This document shows positions 7,600 through 9,777 of a stretch of 9,777 bases of DNA, one piece after another. Every line of letters begins with the position of its first letter. The stretch's first letter is position 1. Position numbers and translations under genes: made by a program. The notes beneath the pieces are model-generated. The model worked only from the letters and a program-made list of their open reading frames with translations, was not told where the DNA came from and ran no database searches. This DNA comes from Acidobacteriota bacterium (GTDB taxonomy: Bacteria > Acidobacteriota > Terriglobia > Terriglobales > Acidobacteriaceae), in assembly GCA_025353435.1 (NCBI GenBank), contig JANXQR010000294.1, forward strand, positions 1-9,777, written 5' to 3'.

Positions 7600-8078
7600 T
7601 GCAGTTAGCTCCTGATCTTGGGCGTTCACAGATCAGGGTGCACTTTCAAAGCCAGTCACGCGTGTTAGTCGACGTAAGTGACGAGCGGAGGAGCGCGGGG
7701 ACGAGAGGACAAAATTCAGGGAGCAGTTTGTGAATCGTACCAATCGGTTACTCGTACTCCCTTAAACGCAATCTGTAGAACGAAACGAAAGGCAGTCGCT
7801 GCTTATGTGGTTTCATATCACGTGATGAAGTGCGTCTCCTAGGGTCGAAGTGCGGGATGAGCATTGCCAGCTGTTGAGATGGTTAGTTGATCCACCCCTC
7901 GTGCTTACGTTTTCCTGTATCCGGAAAGCCACGCCGTCTCGGTGTCGGAAACATCGACAGGAAAACGAAGTGTCCAATTTCGGACAGAAGAGCCGAAAGC
8001 GGACAGATCGGACCAATCGTCCAGTCGGATAAACATCGTTAAGTACTTGAAATCATAAGGAGATTATCAACGGAAGAT
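7600..8078. promoter_or_regulatory. divergent intergenic regulatory region between receptor and second LytTR regulator
   Basis: About 480 bases without a credible gene. It must hold the receptor promoter on the minus strand, but no confident -35/-10 or sigma-54 element facing left is visible. It contains the receptor's ribosome-binding site (AGGAG near 7613-7609), a palindrome ATCACGTGAT (7817-7826), GAAGTGCG repeated 20 nt apart (7827-7834 and 7847-7854), an 11-bp inverted repeat (7908-7918 with 7957-7967), and GGACA/TGTCC dyads between 7943 and 8022. The dyads lie at enhancer distance from the sigma-54 promoter at 8079. Confidence 0.6.
7971..7986 (+). promoter_or_regulatory. candidate enhancer-binding-protein site (TGT-N10-ACA dyad)
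   Basis: TGTCCAATTTCGGACA is a perfect 5-bp inverted repeat (TGTCC / GGACA) with a 6-bp centre. It fits the TGT-N10-ACA layout known for NifA-type upstream activating sequences. Its centre lies about 126 bp before the predicted sigma-54 start site, a normal enhancer distance. Further related half-sites occur nearby: TGTCG/CGACA at 7943-7959, a second CGGACAGA at 8000-8007, and GGAC/GTCC at 8010-8022. The activator is not in this window, so its identity is open. Confidence 0.5.
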
Positions 8079-8093
8079 TGGCACGGGAATTGC
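8079..8093 (+). promoter_or_regulatory. sigma-54 (RpoN) promoter for the second LytTR regulator
   Basis: TGGCACGGGAATTGC matches the sigma-54 consensus TGGCAC-N5-TTGC exactly. The invariant GG (8080-8081, -25/-24) and GC (8092-8093, -13/-12) are correctly spaced. Transcription would start near 8105, leaving a leader of about 60 nt before the ATG at 8165. Such promoters need an ATP-dependent enhancer-binding activator, which fits the dyads upstream. Confidence 0.85.
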
Positions 8094-8164
8094 CAACAAG
8101 GAGAGCAGCGGATACGCCGCACCCAAAGCAGAGATTTCAAACCTTTTTTCATTGAAGGTCTCAT

Positions 8165-8920
8165 ATGATCCAGACACTCATTGCGGACGACGAACTACTC
8201 GCTCGACACAAACTACGGCAGCTCCTGCGCGAAGAGCCGGGAATTGAAGTTGTTGGAGAAGGTTCTACCGCTTCGGATATCGCTGAACTCGTTCGAGCCA
8301 CGACGCCTCAACTCTTGTTCCTTGATGTCCGCATGCCGGGGATGGACGGCTTGGAGCTGATGGCGCAACTGTCACGGATGACGGATGGCTATGCGCCCCG
8401 CGTTATCCTGACCACCGCCTATGACCAATATGCGCTCAGAGCGTTTGAGCTGAATGCGGTGGACTATCTCCTCAAGCCGTTTACGGCTGAGCGCCTGCAT
8501 ACCGCTGTGGAACGTGCCCAGGAGGAGATCCGCACCGTTGAGAAATCGAGCGACCGAGGCCTCTCTCGCGACGTAACTTCCCCGTCTTATACCTCACGAA
8601 TCGTCTTCAAGTCGCGCGGCCGGATCCTGTTCATGCCCGTCTCCGACATTCGATGGATTTCAGCGGAGGAGAATTACGTCAGAATCTGCACAGGGACGGA
8701 AACACATCTCCTGCGGGAAACGATGGCTTCGATGGAGCAGCGGCTTGATCCGAAGTCATTCTTACGTGTCCATCGCTCCGCAATGGTGAACCTTCACTAC
8801 GTCAAAGAGGTTCGTACCGAATCGAAGGGTGACTTTATGGTCCTTCTTGCTAACGGCCACAAGCTCGCAATGAGCCGAAGTTACCATGCCCGAATCGGTG
8901 AACTCCTTAGCCGCGCTTGA
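8165..8920 (+). CDS. LytTR-family response regulator (second paralogue, no adjacent kinase)
   Basis: A 251-residue response regulator with the same architecture as the one at 785-1534. The receiver domain has D8-D9, phospho-acceptor D54 in LLFLDVRMPGMDG, T84 in TTAY and K104 in LLKPF. A variable linker (about 118-141) precedes a LytTR domain (about 144-251) with RGRILFMPVSDIRWISAEEN, FLRVHRSAMVNL and MSRSY. The ATG is preceded by AAGG with suitable spacing. No histidine kinase lies beside it in the window: the left neighbour is the divergent receptor and the right neighbour a convergent VWFA-related gene. It could therefore be an orphan that takes phosphate from the LytS-type kinase 5.5 kb away or from one elsewhere. 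Its expression appears to be driven by the sigma-54 promoter at 8079-8093. The near-identity of the two LytTR domains suggests overlapping DNA targets, which is inference. Confidence 0.95.
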   Translation: MIQTLIADDELLARHKLRQLLREEPGIEVVGEGSTASDIAELVRATTPQLLFLDVRMPGMDGLELMAQLSRMTDGYAPRVILTTAYDQYALRAFELNAVDYLLKPFTAERLHTAVERAQEEIRTVEKSSDRGLSRDVTSPSYTSRIVFKSRGRILFMPVSDIRWISAEENYVRICTGTETHLLRETMASMEQRLDPKSFLRVHRSAMVNLHYVKEVRTESKGDFMVLLANGHKLAMSRSYHARIGELLSRA

Positions 8921-9034
8921 CCGTCGGCATTACGTCATATAATCGCAAAACAATCACTTCAGGGAGCGAAGCGCGACGGGATGTTTGCTAAATCGCTCAC
9001 GATCACCCATATTGCGGCGAATCATATGAGATCT

Positions 9035-9050
9035 GGTGAGACTTCTCACC
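9035..9050. repeat. 7-bp palindrome in the convergent spacer
   Basis: GGTGAGACTTCTCACC is a perfect 7-bp inverted repeat with a 2-nt centre. It lies in the 202-bp spacer (8921-9122) between two convergent genes. There is no T-run on either side, so it is a weak terminator candidate, and it could equally be a protein-binding site. Nothing else in this spacer stands out. Confidence 0.4.
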
Positions 9051-9122
9051 GTTGAGTCTTAGTTAGTCCGCAGTCTCTCAGGTATGTGTCTCGATCGAGT
9101 GGCGACCCCCGATCCTGCCGGA

Positions 9123-9777
9123 TTACTGAGAAATCACAATGGGAGCACGCCAGAAGTTTGCTTTCTGGGTATCCGGGTCGAGCACGGTTACCTGGCAGTC
9201 GTACTGCCCTTCTGCAATCTGGCTCAATGCGACATCGAAGCTTAACGCGGTCGTTCCCAAGCGTGAGGTCGCGTTTGGAGTCACGGCAATCGGCGCACTT
9301 TCAAAAACCTCTGTTCCGCCGGAATAGAGACTCACATATGCAACCATCGGTTGTATGGACGGGGTTATGTTTGCTGCTGTTTGCCGGTAGGCCTGCAGAT
9401 AGACATACAGCTCGCGATTGGCGCTGAATACCCGGGTGACGCTTGGGATCAACTTTTTGCCATCTTCTACCAGCGGATTCACCGCGTCTTCCTTCTCTCG
9501 GTCTTTGGCCTTTGCCGCATCGAAGATCGCTTGCTTCTGCTCGATGCGCTGGCTGCTCAACACCACCGAACTGATGGGAACGCGCTTCTCTTCCTTGTTC
9601 AGGTTCGGAATGACAAACGTTGTCTGAAAGGTGCCGATGCGACCCGTCTCATCGTCGCGCGCCAGGAATTTGATCATGTACTTGCCGGGCAACAGTGTGA
9701 ATCCCGCGTCGTATTCAATGGGGCAGAGCTTGCGCACCGCCCCATTGAATACGACGCGGGATTCACACTGTTGCCCG
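9123..9777 (-). CDS. VWFA-related protein, acidobacterial type, C-terminal part only
   Basis: The frame reads leftwards from the right edge to a TAA at 9125-9123, about 204 reliable residues from the C-terminal half of a longer protein. The text resembles the C-terminal region of the acidobacterial VWFA-related family: YDAGFTLLPGKYMIKFLARD, ETGRIGTFQTTFVIPNL, ISSVVLSSQR, NPLVEDGKKLIPSVTRVF, ELYVYLQAYR and finally CQVTVLDPDTQKANFWRAPI. The von Willebrand factor A domain and signal peptide, normally N-terminal, would lie beyond the window. These proteins are usually exported; their function is poorly known. A GTG at 9737 is not a real start, because the conserved domain is already in progress there. 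The frame stays open through 9739-9777, but those bases are an inverted copy of 9686-9724, so the residues they encode should not be trusted. Confidence 0.78.
   Translation of the reverse strand, partial: GQQCESRVVFNGAVRKLCPIEYDAGFTLLPGKYMIKFLARDDETGRIGTFQTTFVIPNLNKEEKRVPISSVVLSSQRIEQKQAIFDAAKAKDREKEDAVNPLVEDGKKLIPSVTRVFSANRELYVYLQAYRQTAANITPSIQPMVAYVSLYSGGTEVFESAPIAVTPNATSRLGTTALSFDVALSQIAEGQYDCQVTVLDPDTQKANFWRAPIVISQ
9686..9777. repeat. 39-bp perfect inverted repeat at the right edge (likely assembly or chimera artefact)
   Basis: Positions 9686-9724 and 9739-9777 are exact reverse complements over 39 bp, separated by 14 nt, and the right arm ends exactly at the window edge. The left arm codes for conserved residues of the VWFA-related protein; the right arm gives an unlikely peptide in that frame. 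This is the pattern expected of a fold-back read or contig-end chimera, not of a natural hairpin inside a coding region. Confidence 0.85.

Noticed and set aside
7600..7629. Extending the receptor to a GTG at 7629 (ten extra residues)
   Set aside because: The extension is polar, precedes an otherwise normal signal peptide, and contains the AGGAG ribosome-binding site for the ATG at 7599.
7630..7860. A leftward sigma-54 promoter for the receptor
   Set aside because: I looked for GCAA-N5-GTGCCA on the plus strand and found no match with both invariant dinucleotides.
7813..8032. Two short opposing open frames in the divergent intergenic region
   Set aside because: They overlap each other, lack ribosome-binding sites and cover the regulatory dyads.
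9735..9737. GTG as the start of the right-edge gene
   Set aside because: The residues that follow are already within a conserved domain, so the protein begins outside the window; this GTG lies in the loop of the terminal inverted repeat.

Overview
The window looks like chromosomal sequence from an Acidobacteriota bacterium (class Terriglobia is my best guess). The main reasons are an Oar-like TonB-dependent receptor of about 1,150 residues with an N-terminal carboxypeptidase-regulatory-like domain, the C-terminal part of a VWFA-related protein of the type expanded in that phylum, and LytS/LytTR two-component genes of the type common there. Base composition is moderately GC-rich and even. I see no rRNA, tRNA, CRISPR array, integrase or insertion sequence.

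Layout. (1) Positions 1-463, minus strand: the N-terminal 154 codons of an SRPBCC/AHSA1-type protein, cut by the left edge. (2) 464-784: non-coding spacer. (3) 785-3877, minus strand: a compact operon read as exported Sel1-repeat protein, then a four-helix LytS-type membrane histidine kinase (19-nt gap), then a LytTR response regulator (4-nt ATGA overlap). (4) 3878-4158: spacer holding the operon's presumed promoter and a perfect 14-bp hairpin behind the receptor gene. (5) 4159-7599, minus strand: the TonB-dependent receptor. (6) 7600-8164: a divergent regulatory region with a near-perfect sigma-54 promoter (8079-8093) facing right and several dyad repeats upstream of it. (7) 8165-8920, plus strand: a second LytTR response regulator, clearly paralogous to the first but without a kinase beside it. 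(8) 8921-9122: convergent spacer with a short palindrome. (9) 9123 to the right edge, minus strand: the C-terminal part of a VWFA-related protein. The last 39 bases are an exact inverted copy of sequence 14 nt away, most likely an assembly or chimera artefact.

How the parts may fit together (inference). The exported Sel1 protein may act as a periplasmic partner of the kinase, as ExoR does for ExoS in rhizobia. The kinase would signal to its LytTR regulator. The second LytTR regulator has a nearly identical DNA-binding domain and may compete for or share targets, but its own expression appears to be under sigma-54 and an enhancer-binding protein. The large receptor lies between the two regulators and is a candidate target. 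No known complete defence, secretion or biosynthetic system is visible.
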